64,000 nucleotides of DNA from Candidatus Blautia excrementipullorum (GTDB taxonomy: Bacteria; Bacillota; Clostridia; Lachnospirales; Lachnospiraceae). Within the stretch, counting starts at the first letter, position 1; every line of letters begins with the position of its first letter. The position numbers and the translations under genes are program-made. The stretch is from NCBI GenBank assembly GCA_019118645.1, contig DWYN01000058.1, positions 18,392-82,391 of the forward strand. The letters run 5' to 3'. Shown here in pieces: positions 16,690 through 24,715 of this stretch. The notes below the pieces were generated by a model that had not been told where the DNA came from, searched no databases, and saw only the letters and a list, made by a program, of their open reading frames with translations.

Positions 16690-17449
16690 GTGTATCCTCC
16701 CATGGCATACATTTTTTCTGTAAATAATCCACCAGCTTCATCAGAAGAAGGCTGATGATCGAAATTAGAAAAATAACAGCAAACATTTTGTCAAAGGCAA
16801 ACGCCTTTTTCACTCTGGTCATATAAACTCCCAGTCCGTTAAATCCGCCCAGCCACTCTGAGATCACTGCTCCTACAACAGAGTATGCCGCCGATATCCT
16901 GAGACTTGAAAAAAACTGGCCCATGGCTCCCGGCAGTTTTACATACCGAAAAATCTGCATTCTGCCGGCTCCCATGGACCGCAGAAGGTTCATGGTATCC
17001 TTGTCCGCACTTCTCAGCCCGGTCAGCACACCTACCGTAATCGGGAAAAAGGTAGTAATCACAATCAGAATGATCTTCGGCAGCATCTCATAGCCGAACC
17101 ACAGAACCAGAAGAGGCGCAATCGCAACTGTGGGAACCGTCTGTGTCAGTACCACCAGAGGGTAAACCGCTCTGTACAGCCCTTCAAAGCGGTCCATAAG
17201 AACTGCCATTGCGAATCCGAAGGCTACCCCGCACAGCAGACCAAGGAATGCTTCTGTCAGCGTCACCCGAAGGTGAGACATCAAAAGAGGGAATTCCTCC
17301 ACAAAGGCCGCCGCCACCTGAACCGGCGACGGCAGCATATACCCCGGCACAATTCCCAGTACGCAGACAATCTGCCACACGGCCAGCAGCACCAGAAGCG
17401 CTGCCAGTGTATTAATCGTCGAGGTGATGTTTTGTAACCTTTTTCTCAA
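16682..17449 (-). CDS. thiX: ABC transporter permease, thiamine-precursor import (ThiX-like)
   Basis: 255 residues if the TTG at 17449 is the start. That codon has GGGAGAGG nine bases upstream, whereas the track start at 17527 lies deep inside the upstream gene. About six membrane helices; the permease EAA-like loop is LRSMGAGRMQIFRYVKLPGAMGQFF. It overlaps the thiamine-binding protein gene by 38 bases, suggesting coupled translation. It pairs with the ThiY-like and ThiZ-like proteins encoded next. Confidence 0.87.
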   Translation of the reverse strand: MRKRLQNITSTINTLAALLVLLAVWQIVCVLGIVPGYMLPSPVQVAAAFVEEFPLLMSHLRVTLTEAFLGLLCGVAFGFAMAVLMDRFEGLYRAVYPLVVLTQTVPTVAIAPLLVLWFGYEMLPKIILIVITTFFPITVGVLTGLRSADKDTMNLLRSMGAGRMQIFRYVKLPGAMGQFFSSLRISAAYSVVGAVISEWLGGFNGLGVYMTRVKKAFAFDKMFAVIFLISIISLLLMKLVDYLQKKCMPWEDTHE

Positions 17450-17714
17450 TGGTAAGCACCTCTCCCTCCGGGCGGTAAGTAACCTTAATATAAGCAGCCA
17501 CAGACGGCGCACCCGCACGAATGGCAATGTGCTGACATTCTTTTACAATATCCATCAGTTCATCATAATCCCCTTCGATGGCCGTCTCAAAAGGCCCGAC
17601 ATAACAGTTCAGCCCCGTGCTCTTAATATAGGCAATCACCTCGTCCACCACACGGATCAGTTCCTCATCATCTTTTGCTTCAGGAAGTACCTGAATAGCT
17701 ACACTTGCGTTCAT
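17412..17714 (-). CDS. Thiamine-binding protein, MTH1187/YkoF family
   Basis: 100 residues starting MNASVAIQVLPEAKDDEELIRVV. The ATG at 17714 sits 8 bases after GGAGG, a better spacing than the ATG two codons upstream, and the track extension has no support. MTH1187/YkoF-type proteins (Thiamine_BP) are small ferredoxin-fold proteins that bind thiamine or its pyrimidine part in the cytoplasm; YPGFETAIEG-like text appears as GPFETAIEGDYDE. It is the first gene of the TPP-riboswitch operon. Confidence 0.88.
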   Translation of the reverse strand: MNASVAIQVLPEAKDDEELIRVVDEVIAYIKSTGLNCYVGPFETAIEGDYDELMDIVKECQHIAIRAGAPSVAAYIKVTYRPEGEVLTIEKKVTKHHLDD

Positions 17715-17811
17715 TTTCATTTCCTCCTTTTTATCAATAGGCAGCCGCCTGCACAAACCAGCTGCGGAGACTGGGCTCCGGAGATTCCTCCGGAGTTTCA
17801 TGTGCTGCGCC

Positions 17812-17845
17812 CAAAACAAAACTCCCGCAGAGAACTACGGGAGTC
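17812..17845 (-). terminator. Riboswitch-controlled terminator of the thiamine operon
   Basis: Minus strand GACTCCCGTAG / CTGCGGGAGT stem followed by TTTTGTTTTG, between the TPP aptamer and the first gene. This is the expected off-state of the switch. A second hairpin (CTCCGGAG arms, 17776-17795) lies between it and the ribosome site. Confidence 0.8.
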
Positions 17846-17876
17846 AGCTTTCTCAGAAAGCACAAAAATCCTCTAT

Positions 17877-17965
17877 GTTCCCTACGCTGGCATTATCCAG
17901 GTCAGGTCAGCGGGTCCGATACGAATACGGTATCCATCTCAGCCGGGCTTTCCCCAGCACCCCTT
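17877..17965 (-). ncRNA. TPP riboswitch (THI element)
   Basis: The minus strand carries the conserved THI-box pieces in order: GGGGTGCTGGGG, GGCTGAGATGG, GACCCGCTGACCTGACCTGG and ATAATGCCAGCGTAGGGA. The aptamer is followed by an intrinsic terminator and the four-gene ABC operon. Bound thiamine pyrophosphate should favour termination. Confidence 0.95.
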
Positions 17966-17987
17966 TGTACTGCTTGTTTCTACAAAA

Positions 17988-18015
17988 AGTCTACCATGAA
18001 ATAGAAAAATGTCAA
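17988..18015 (-). promoter_or_regulatory. Promoter of the TPP-riboswitch operon
   Basis: -35 TTGACA (18010-18015), 16-base spacer, -10 TAGACT (17988-17993), about 20 bases upstream of the aptamer. Confidence 0.65.
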
Positions 18016-18125
18016 GAGTTTTTCCTGTGGCGTGCCAGATTCTCTGATATATTCTGAAAACAGATGAAATTGAAACAGAGACTCTGCGAATCCTTCGGCA
18101 GGTTCTGAAAAGAACCGCAGAAATC

Positions 18126-18154
18126 TTGACATCTTTCTATAAATATGGTATCTT
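18126..18154 (+). promoter_or_regulatory. Promoter upstream of the structured leader of the CNNM/CorC gene
   Basis: -35 TTGACA (18126-18131), 17-base spacer, -10 TATCTT (18149-18154). It leaves a leader of about 215 nt before the next gene. Confidence 0.6.
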
Positions 18155-18160
18155 TTCTTG

Positions 18161-18337
18161 ATAAGAGAAAGGATGTGAGATTTGCGTGGAAGATTCATCT
18201 GACGATTGCCACACTATTGATTCCCGCATAAAAATCATGTATATATAGAGGTATAGCTTGTGAGCGCAGCTTACAGGCTATACCTTTTTGTGTTCTTTTG
18301 CAAAAGGTTCCAGACCTTCCAAAGTGGAAATTTTGCA
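18161..18337 (+). ncRNA. Candidate structured leader RNA or small RNA upstream of the CNNM/CorC gene
   Basis: Between the promoter and the gene there is a strong terminator-like hairpin (18249-18289), and then a second stem GCAAAAGGTTCCA / TGGAAATTTTGC (18300-18337). This is the layout of a transcription-attenuated leader, or of a ~130-nt small RNA. I could not match the upstream part to a riboswitch class I know. Confidence 0.4.
18249..18289 (+). terminator. Strong intrinsic terminator in the CNNM/CorC leader
   Basis: GGTATAGC-T-TGTGAGC / GCTTACA-G-GCTATACC stem followed by TTTTT. No gene ends upstream on this strand, so it terminates the leader transcript itself. Confidence 0.75.
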
Positions 18338-18377
18338 TGATTCAGTAAATAGCAGGAGGATTTAAAGAAAGTATATT

Positions 18378-19691
18378 ATGATAGGTTCCATTATATTAAT
18401 TATTGTTTTTACATTTTTAAACGCAATTTTTGCAAGCGCGGAAATCGCCGTTATCTCCATGAGCGAGACAAAGCTGAAATGCCTGGTAGACGAGGGCAAC
18501 AAGCGGGCGAAAAAGCTTTCCGCCCTGACAGAACAGCCGGCGCGGTTCCTGGCTACCATTCAGGTTGCCATCACCTTATCCGGATTTTTGAACAGTGCAT
18601 TTGCCTCTGACAACTTTGCCGGAATTATTGTGGACGCCCTGCTCTCCGCAGGAGTGCCTGTGCCGGAAAAAACTCTGAATTCCATTGCCATGGTCATCAT
18701 CACTGTGATTCTTTCTTATATCAGTATCGTCTTCGGCGAACTGGTTCCCAAAAGAATCGCCATGAAAAATTCCGAGTCTCTTTCTCTCGGTCTGGCTCCC
18801 ACCCTGTACGGAGTCGCAAAAGTGTTCTCTCCGCTTGTATCTCTGCTGACAGTTTCTACAAACCTGATTCTGAAGCTGCTCGGAATCAACCCGGCGGAAA
18901 ACGATGACCAGGTAACAAAAGAAGAAATTCAGATGATGCTGATGGAAGGCAACGCCCAGGGCGTGATTGATACCCAGGAAAACGAGTTTATTCAGAATAT
19001 TTTTGAATTCCATGATATTACCACTGAGCAGGTCTGCACACACCGCACCGATGTGATTGTCCTGGATACCGAGGATTCTATGGAAGAGTGGAAAGAAACC
19101 ATTTACCAGAACCGTCACAGCTATTATCCCGTATGTCAGGAAACAAAGGATAATATCATCGGTATTCTGGATACCAAAGATTATTTCCGTCTGGAAGACT
19201 ACTCCCGCGAAAATGTTCTTGCCAAAGCGGTAAAACCGGCTCACTTCATTCCGGAAAGCATGAAGGCAGCCAAGCTTTTCGATCATATGAAGCAGACAAG
19301 AAACTACTTTGCCGTTCTGCTCAATGAATACGGAGAAATGTCCGGCATTGCCACACTTCACGATCTCCTGGAAGAGCTTGTGGGGGATATTTATGAGGAG
19401 AACGAAGAAAATCCTGAAAAGATCCAGAAGCTCTCTCCTACTTCCTGGCTTGTCCGCGGCGATGTGGAAATGGATGACGTTGCCGAGGCCCTGCACCTTA
19501 CGCTTCCGGAGGGCGACTACGATACCTTTAACGGTTTCATTTACAGTATTATAGACAGTATTCCTGAAGACGGAAGCCAGTTCACCTGTGAAAGCAGCGG
19601 CATGATCATCCATGTAAAATCCGTTGCAAAGCACAAAATTGTGGAGGCTATTGTAGAAGTGCCGGAATCTCCTCAAAAAGAAGAGGACTGA
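18378..19691 (+). CDS. CNNM/HlyC-CorC family transporter (DUF21-CBS-CorC domains)
   Basis: 437 residues. N-terminal DUF21 membrane domain with about four helices (IILIIVFTFLNAIFASAEIAVISMSE... SIVFGELVPKRIAMKN), then a pair of CBS domains (from about residue 215) and a C-terminal CorC_HlyC domain (about 350-430). Family members export magnesium or act in metal homeostasis; older names call them hemolysins. The nearest AGGAGG is about 18 bases upstream of the ATG, further than normal, and an in-frame TAA blocks an upstream start. The structured leader suggests regulation before or during translation. Confidence 0.9.
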   Translation: MIGSIILIIVFTFLNAIFASAEIAVISMSETKLKCLVDEGNKRAKKLSALTEQPARFLATIQVAITLSGFLNSAFASDNFAGIIVDALLSAGVPVPEKTLNSIAMVIITVILSYISIVFGELVPKRIAMKNSESLSLGLAPTLYGVAKVFSPLVSLLTVSTNLILKLLGINPAENDDQVTKEEIQMMLMEGNAQGVIDTQENEFIQNIFEFHDITTEQVCTHRTDVIVLDTEDSMEEWKETIYQNRHSYYPVCQETKDNIIGILDTKDYFRLEDYSRENVLAKAVKPAHFIPESMKAAKLFDHMKQTRNYFAVLLNEYGEMSGIATLHDLLEELVGDIYEENEENPEKIQKLSPTSWLVRGDVEMDDVAEALHLTLPEGDYDTFNGFIYSIIDSIPEDGSQFTCESSGMIIHVKSVAKHKIVEAIVEVPESPQKEED

Positions 19692-19697
19692 ACAGTC

Positions 19698-19743
19698 AAA
19701 AAAAAGAATTCGGAAGGAACTTTTCCTTCCGGATTCTTTTTTT
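19698..19743. terminator. Bidirectional terminator between convergent genes
   Basis: AAAAAAAGAATTCGGAAGGA and TCCTTCCGGATTCTTTTTTT form a stem with A- and T-runs on both sides. Confidence 0.85.
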
Positions 19744-19754
19744 ATAACTAATAA

Positions 19755-20867
19755 CTAAAACGAAGTAAATCCCAGTTCTCCGATGGACAGACCAACTCTT
19801 GATCTGATCAGATCATGGCATCCTTCAAGGGTAAGATTCAGGCACTCGCCTCCTAAATCAGAAACCTCATACGGTGCAGTCTTTCCGCCCATGTAAAACG
19901 CCAGATTATCATCTTCTCTGTAATTCGGCACATAAAGACGTGTATAGGAATTCACCTGCAGCCCCTGTACCGTCACAATATTTTTTACCGTTGCATCTTT
20001 GGATTTCACTGCGTTTACCAGAATGTCTGTGACAATCTGAATTCCTTCTGATCTTTCCGCCAGAACAGAACGCAGATTTATCTGATCTGTTTTTTTGAAA
20101 TAACGGACAATAAATTTGAGGTCTCCGCCCTGGTACATACTCAGCAGATATTTATTGCCGGCGCCGTCTGTCCGACCATACCTGCTGATATAATTTTTCA
20201 GCGTGGAATAATCCCGCGCCAGCTTAGAGGAAGCGGAAGACTTATTTTTCACAGTAACTTTGCAAGTGAATTTTTTGCTTCCAAGGCTTGCGGTAATTGT
20301 CGCCGTTCCCGGCCTCTTTGCAAGAATGCGTCCGTTTCTGTACACCCACACAATCCCGCTGTTGCTTGATTTCCATGTCGGCCGAATCTTTGTGCCATTT
20401 ATCTTAAGATCATAATAATCTCCCACATAAAGATTTTTTCGATATACATTTATCTTCAGATAGTTCAGTCCTGCTATCGTTGTAACGCCTCTTACCTGAT
20501 AACTGCTCCAGATAACTTTTCCGCCGCTTCTTCTATACGCTCTCACCGTATATGTATACTTATTTCCGGAAACGACTTTCGTATCCGAATAAGAAACATT
20601 TCTATATCCGGAAATGTTCTTCTGCGCCTGCCATTTTCCGCCGTTTGTCCTTCTGTACACGCGGTATCCCGTCGCTCCTCTTACCGGTTTCCATCTCAGC
20701 ACGGTCTTCGTTTTTCCATAAGGACGTACTGAAACAAGTGAGGGAGCCGTCAAGCCAGAGGCGGCCTGAACTTCAGACACAGCAGGAAGTCCCGGACTCA
20801 TCGCAGGAACTGCAAATAGCATCATGAACGCCAGCACAAGAGCACACAAAAGTTTTTTCTTTTTCAT
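19755..20867 (-). CDS. Secreted protein with fibronectin type III and bacterial Ig-like (BIG2) domains
   Basis: 370 residues starting MKKKKLLCALVLAF. The second ATG (20867) has GGAGG 9 bases upstream, better than the first at 20873. Signal peptide to about residue 36 (EVQAAS). FN3-like domain about 40-130 (VLRWKPVRGATGYRVYRRTN), BIG2-like domain about 135-210 (KRPGTATITASLGSKKFTCKVTV), then a C-terminal region of about 145 residues that I do not recognise. There is no LPxTG sorting signal or clear membrane anchor. Such modular proteins are common on Lachnospiraceae surfaces. It is monocistronic and convergent with the CNNM gene. Confidence 0.8.
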   Translation of the reverse strand: MKKKKLLCALVLAFMMLFAVPAMSPGLPAVSEVQAASGLTAPSLVSVRPYGKTKTVLRWKPVRGATGYRVYRRTNGGKWQAQKNISGYRNVSYSDTKVVSGNKYTYTVRAYRRSGGKVIWSSYQVRGVTTIAGLNYLKINVYRKNLYVGDYYDLKINGTKIRPTWKSSNSGIVWVYRNGRILAKRPGTATITASLGSKKFTCKVTVKNKSSASSKLARDYSTLKNYISRYGRTDGAGNKYLLSMYQGGDLKFIVRYFKKTDQINLRSVLAERSEGIQIVTDILVNAVKSKDATVKNIVTVQGLQVNSYTRLYVPNYREDDNLAFYMGGKTAPYEVSDLGGECLNLTLEGCHDLIRSRVGLSIGELGFTSF

Positions 20868-21113
20868 ACCCATGTTCCTCCAAAAATATTTGATTTATAA
20901 GACAACTTTACTACATATCTTCTGAATTTTCAACCGTATTATGTTTATTCACAAAATATTTTTGCAGATTTTTGATCTATATTTTTCATCAGTAAATACT
21001 CGCATATTTTTCTCGTTATAGTTGAAAAAATCTGTTATACTGAAATCAGATTTTACCGGCGTCTATACACGGCGCGGCAGGTGCTGCAAAAAATTTTATC
21101 GGGAGGATTCTTT

Positions 21114-21995
21114 ATGAAACACATACTGGAAAACGAAATGCTCCGCATAGAAATTAACGATCACGGCGCGGAGCTGTCTGAAATTTATGATAAGGAGAAA
21201 GACCGCCAGGTGCTCTGGGGCGCAGATCCGGTTCACTGGAAGCGCCATGCCCCTGTCCTCTTTCCCAATGTAGGAAGATATTATAAGGACCGCTGCCTGA
21301 TCAGCGGAAAAACTTATTCCTGCGGTCAGCACGGTTTTGCCAGAGACATGGAATTTCTATGTACAGATAAATCCGAAAATTCCGTCACCCATCTTCTTAA
21401 TTCTTCTGCGGCCACAAAGGAAAAGTATCCTTTTGACTTTAAACTTTTTATTACCCATCAGCTTTCCGGAAGAGACATCACAGTTTCCTGGAAGGTAGTC
21501 AATGCAGGTTCGGAAACTATGTATTTCACCATTGGCGGCCATCCGGCTTTTCGTGTGCCTGTGCTTCCCGGCACCAGCCGCGACCAGTATTTTCTTACCT
21601 TCAGCGGCCAGAAAGAGCTTACCTACTGTCTGCTGGATCTCTCCACCGGCACAGCTCTCCCGGATCAGACACGCATCCTGAATCTGGAAAATGGAGTCTG
21701 CCGTATTGCTCCCCATATGTTTGACAAGGATGCTCTGGTTTTTGACAACGGGCAGATTACCAAGGCCGGAATCGCGCTGCCTGACGGCACTCCCTATGTG
21801 GAGCTCACCTGCGAAGGTTTCCCGAACTTCGGCATCTGGTCTTCCTCCATGGACGCTCCTTTTGTCTGCCTGGAGCCCTGGATGGGCCGCTGCGATAATT
21901 CCGGCTTTGAAGGTGAACTCAGCGCCAAGCCGGGAATCAACCGCCTGGATGCCGGAGATGTATTTGAAAAGTCTTATAGTATTTCTATAAAGTAG
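21114..21995 (+). CDS. Aldose 1-epimerase family protein
   Basis: 293 residues from the ATG at 21114 (MKHILENEMLRIEIND) with GGGAGGA upstream; the 11 extra residues of the track are in the leader. Galactose mutarotase-like fold of the YeaD/LACX group: FPNVGRYYKD, a conserved histidine in GQHGFARDMEF, a second in FTIGGHPAFRVP, and the glutamate near VCLEPWMGR. It interconverts alpha and beta anomers of sugars; the substrate is not predictable. It is a single gene and no sugar operon is adjacent. Confidence 0.87.
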   Translation: MKHILENEMLRIEINDHGAELSEIYDKEKDRQVLWGADPVHWKRHAPVLFPNVGRYYKDRCLISGKTYSCGQHGFARDMEFLCTDKSENSVTHLLNSSAATKEKYPFDFKLFITHQLSGRDITVSWKVVNAGSETMYFTIGGHPAFRVPVLPGTSRDQYFLTFSGQKELTYCLLDLSTGTALPDQTRILNLENGVCRIAPHMFDKDALVFDNGQITKAGIALPDGTPYVELTCEGFPNFGIWSSSMDAPFVCLEPWMGRCDNSGFEGELSAKPGINRLDAGDVFEKSYSISIK

Positions 21996-22019
21996 AACTC
22001 AGGGCGTCACATATATCCC

Positions 22020-22931
22020 TCACATTCCGCTGAGCCACTCCGTAGCTCCCATCGCAGAAACCGCTTTGGCACCCCATCGGTTTCCCTGTTTTGCACAGTC
22101 CCTGACGCTCTTTCCCTCTGAAAGAGCGTACAGGAAACCTGCGGTAAAGCTGTCACCCGCACCTGTGGTATCCAGACATACCACATCTTTCTCTGCGGGA
22201 ATCCAGGTCTTCTCCTGGCAGCAGTCCAGATAGCAGCCTCTGCTTCCGCACTTGATCACCACATGACTGACTCCGGCGCCCCGAAGTTCCGCCGCTGCCT
22301 CCTCCACAGTATCCTTTCCGGTAAGCAGCATAGCCTCCTCGTCATTCGGAATCAGATAGTCCACATATTCCAGGGCCAAAGAGAGATCCTTCACTGTCTC
22401 TCCGTTCTTCCGCTTTGTCATATCAGCACATACTAATTTTCCCTGCTCCTTTGCCTTTTTAAAGATTGTCCGCAGTTCTGCCGGGCCTATTTCAGGGAAC
22501 ACAAAAATACTGGCAAAGCAGATAATTCCTGTGCTTTCCGGGAAAGGCATATGAATATCTTTTATAGAAAGCTTCCTCAGACTGCCTGAAGGATTGGTCA
22601 GAAAATGTCTGGAACCGTCCCTGCTTACCAGAACTACATTAATTCCTGTAGGAATTTCTGATCTTATGCAGTCAGCGCCAAGAAGAATGCCTGCCTCCCG
22701 GCAGTGGTCTGTGACATATTTTCCGGCTTTGTCAGATCCGATCACTGTTTCCAGCCGGACTGTTTTTCCCATCTTAGAAAGAACCGTTGCCTCATTCAGC
22801 CCGTCTCCTCCCACGGACAGACGAATTTCTTCTGCCGGAGAGGAGCCGTTCTGAAATACCTCCGCATCTGCCGGACGGACAAGCACATCCAGAATCGCCG
22901 CCCCAATAATCACAATTTCCGGATTTTTCAT
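22020..22931 (-). CDS. PfkB family carbohydrate/nucleoside kinase (ribokinase-like)
   Basis: 303 residues. The ribokinase signature is complete: an N-terminal substrate site with SVGGDGLNEATVLSKMG and the C-terminal DTTGAGDSFTAGFLYAL, which holds the catalytic aspartate and anion hole. Start ATG follows GGAGGAAAG. It is the last gene after merR and the P1 peptidase, 53 bases downstream. Substrates of the family include ribose, nucleosides and other sugars; the exact one is unknown. Confidence 0.85.
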   Translation of the reverse strand: MKNPEIVIIGAAILDVLVRPADAEVFQNGSSPAEEIRLSVGGDGLNEATVLSKMGKTVRLETVIGSDKAGKYVTDHCREAGILLGADCIRSEIPTGINVVLVSRDGSRHFLTNPSGSLRKLSIKDIHMPFPESTGIICFASIFVFPEIGPAELRTIFKKAKEQGKLVCADMTKRKNGETVKDLSLALEYVDYLIPNDEEAMLLTGKDTVEEAAAELRGAGVSHVVIKCGSRGCYLDCCQEKTWIPAEKDVVCLDTTGAGDSFTAGFLYALSEGKSVRDCAKQGNRWGAKAVSAMGATEWLSGM

Positions 22932-22984
22932 TTCTTCTTTCCTCCTGACCTTTTTTTCCTGATTCAGCCTTTTTTATGCTTTTC

Positions 22985-23965
22985 CTAATTGCGGGGCATA
23001 TTTCTAAATTCGTGTACAGACGGAAACCCGTATCTGCTCTCCGCACTGGTCACCGCGCGGATAATCGCCTCACTCATCACCTCAGCGGCAAGTGTTCCCA
23101 CAAGATCCTGATCTGCTTTTATATTTCCCAGCGAAACCGCGTAAATACTGTCGCCGTCTGCGGTAGTATGCACCGGCCTTATGGAACGGGCATACCCGTC
23201 ATGAGCCATTCCCGCTATTTTACAAAGAGAAGGCTTTGAAAATTCTCCATTTGTGAGAATAATTCCGATGGTGGTATTCCCGGTAAATTTATTTTCCACC
23301 ACTTCTGTATTTGCATACATCAGTTCTTCTGTCTGACGGAACGATTTTCTGTCCTCTGACAGGAGACCCGCAATCTTTTCTCCTGTTTTCCAGTCATAAA
23401 TATCTCCCAGGGCATTTACCGCCACAATGGCGCCTACCTGCAGTTCTCCTATCTGAAGAGCATAGCTGCCGATTCCGGATTTCATGCAGAAATCCATTCC
23501 AGCAAATTTCCCCACAGTAGCGCCGCAGCCTGCTCCGTAATTTCCGTCCCGGTAATTTCCTTTCTCAGAATTTACACAGGCCTGATATCCCATCTCCTTG
23601 TCCGGCCTGACAGAGGAGTTTCCCACAGTAAGGTCAAACAAATCCGCCTGGCACACCAGAGGCACTTTTGTCACACCTACATCGAATCCAATGCCCCTCT
23701 GTTCCAGATACTCCATAACTCCGTCTGCAGCGCCCAGGCCGAAGGCGCTCCCTCCTGCCAGCACCACTGCATGGATCTCCGCTGCCGCGGTCAGAGGATC
23801 CATCAGTTCCGATTCTCTGGACGCCGGTCCCCCGCCTCTTACGTCAAGTCCCGCAGCCATTCCTTTCTCCGATATCAGAACCGTACATCCTGTTCCCGCC
23901 TCCGTGTTTTCTGCCTGTCCGATTCTAATTCCGCCGATTTCCGTTATCTGAATTTCCTGTTTCAT
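22985..23965 (-). CDS. P1 family peptidase (DmpA/L-aminopeptidase D-esterase, S58)
   Basis: 326 residues. Family hallmarks are the N-terminal GLDVRGGGPASRESELMDP, the VLAGGSAFGLGAADGVMEYLE block, and GNYGAGCGATVGKFAG. These are self-processing N-terminal nucleophile enzymes that cleave short peptides, beta-peptides or amides; the precursor is cut internally to expose the nucleophile. It starts 14 bases after the MerR gene, so the pair is co-transcribed. No signal peptide, so cytoplasmic. Confidence 0.9.
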   Translation of the reverse strand: MKQEIQITEIGGIRIGQAENTEAGTGCTVLISEKGMAAGLDVRGGGPASRESELMDPLTAAAEIHAVVLAGGSAFGLGAADGVMEYLEQRGIGFDVGVTKVPLVCQADLFDLTVGNSSVRPDKEMGYQACVNSEKGNYRDGNYGAGCGATVGKFAGMDFCMKSGIGSYALQIGELQVGAIVAVNALGDIYDWKTGEKIAGLLSEDRKSFRQTEELMYANTEVVENKFTGNTTIGIILTNGEFSKPSLCKIAGMAHDGYARSIRPVHTTADGDSIYAVSLGNIKADQDLVGTLAAEVMSEAIIRAVTSAESRYGFPSVHEFRNMPRN

Positions 23966-23979
23966 TTCTTTCCTCCCCG

Positions 23980-24417
23980 CTAATCCTGTGCCATATCATA
24001 AAGCGCCTGAATTTCCTCTGGAAGATGATCGGGAAGCATTTCTTTTATCCGTTCCTCGCTTCCATTCTCTATGGCCTGCTCATAATACCATTTTTTATAT
24101 TGTATCATAGCAAGAACCTTTTCCATTTTGCGCATTTCTTCCTTTACCGCTTCTTCCTGCCTGACAAACAGCTCCAGCCTCTGCGGATATGTGCTGCTTC
24201 CCTGGGCGCACCATTTCATAAATACCTTTATTTCTTTAATTTCCAGTCCCGATTTTTTCAGACATTCAATTACACGCAGGGCCTCTATCTCCCGCTCGCT
24301 GAATCTCCTTACTCCGCCGCTTCTCTGAAGATTCGGGAACAGACCTTCCTTATCGTAATACCGCAGCGTAGATATGGGAATCTGAAACATTTCCGCAATC
24401 TGTCCAATTGTATACAT
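23980..24417 (-). CDS. MerR family transcriptional regulator
   Basis: 145 residues from the ATG at 24417 (MYTIGQIAEMFQIPISTLRYYDKEGL), which is the canonical MerR helix-turn-helix start; the track adds 22 unsupported residues. The N-terminal DNA-binding domain and wing (about 1-70, FPNLQRSGGVRRFSE) are followed by a coiled-coil dimer helix (about 80-120) and a short C-terminal tail. The pattern fits the NmlR/AdhR-like group, though the cysteine content does not prove redox or aldehyde sensing. It heads the operon with the P1 peptidase and PfkB kinase. A matching dyad promoter lies 100 bases upstream on the other strand. Confidence 0.9.
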   Translation of the reverse strand: MYTIGQIAEMFQIPISTLRYYDKEGLFPNLQRSGGVRRFSEREIEALRVIECLKKSGLEIKEIKVFMKWCAQGSSTYPQRLELFVRQEEAVKEEMRKMEKVLAMIQYKKWYYEQAIENGSEERIKEMLPDHLPEEIQALYDMAQD

Positions 24418-24512
24418 TCCTGACCACTCCTTTTGCCTTACAGACAATGTATGGGAAACATAGAATTCTATTTTTCCTGCCAAATTTTTCAGATAAAAAT
24501 CGTAAAATTTAT

Positions 24513-24543
24513 CTTGACCTAAAGTCAGATTTAGGTACTATAA
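24513..24543 (+). promoter_or_regulatory. MerR-type promoter with 19-bp spacer and dyad
   Basis: -35 TTGACC, 19-base spacer, -10 TATAAT on the plus strand. The spacer region contains ACCTAAA-N6-TTTAGGT. The over-long spacer with a central dyad is the hallmark of MerR-activated promoters. It faces away from merR and reads into about 85 bases with no convincing gene before a terminator. Confidence 0.6.
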
Positions 24544-24628
24544 TGACCTTACCACGAAGCAGAGACAATGTCAACACACATTTCTGGTTTATACACAAAA
24601 TACAGTTCCGGCCAGTTCATCTGCGTAG

Positions 24629-24671
24629 AAAAATACCCCCGGCGGAAGCCCTCCTGCCGGGGGTATTTCTT
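24629..24671. terminator. Bidirectional terminator after deoD
   Basis: AAATACCCCCGGC / GCCGGGGGTATTT stem with A/T runs on both sides. It serves deoD on the minus strand and would also end any transcript from the MerR-type promoter on the plus strand. Confidence 0.85.
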
Positions 24672-24715
24672 AATGTTTTCAGATAGCCGCAAAATCAAAC
24701 CACGGCTCCTGCCTC

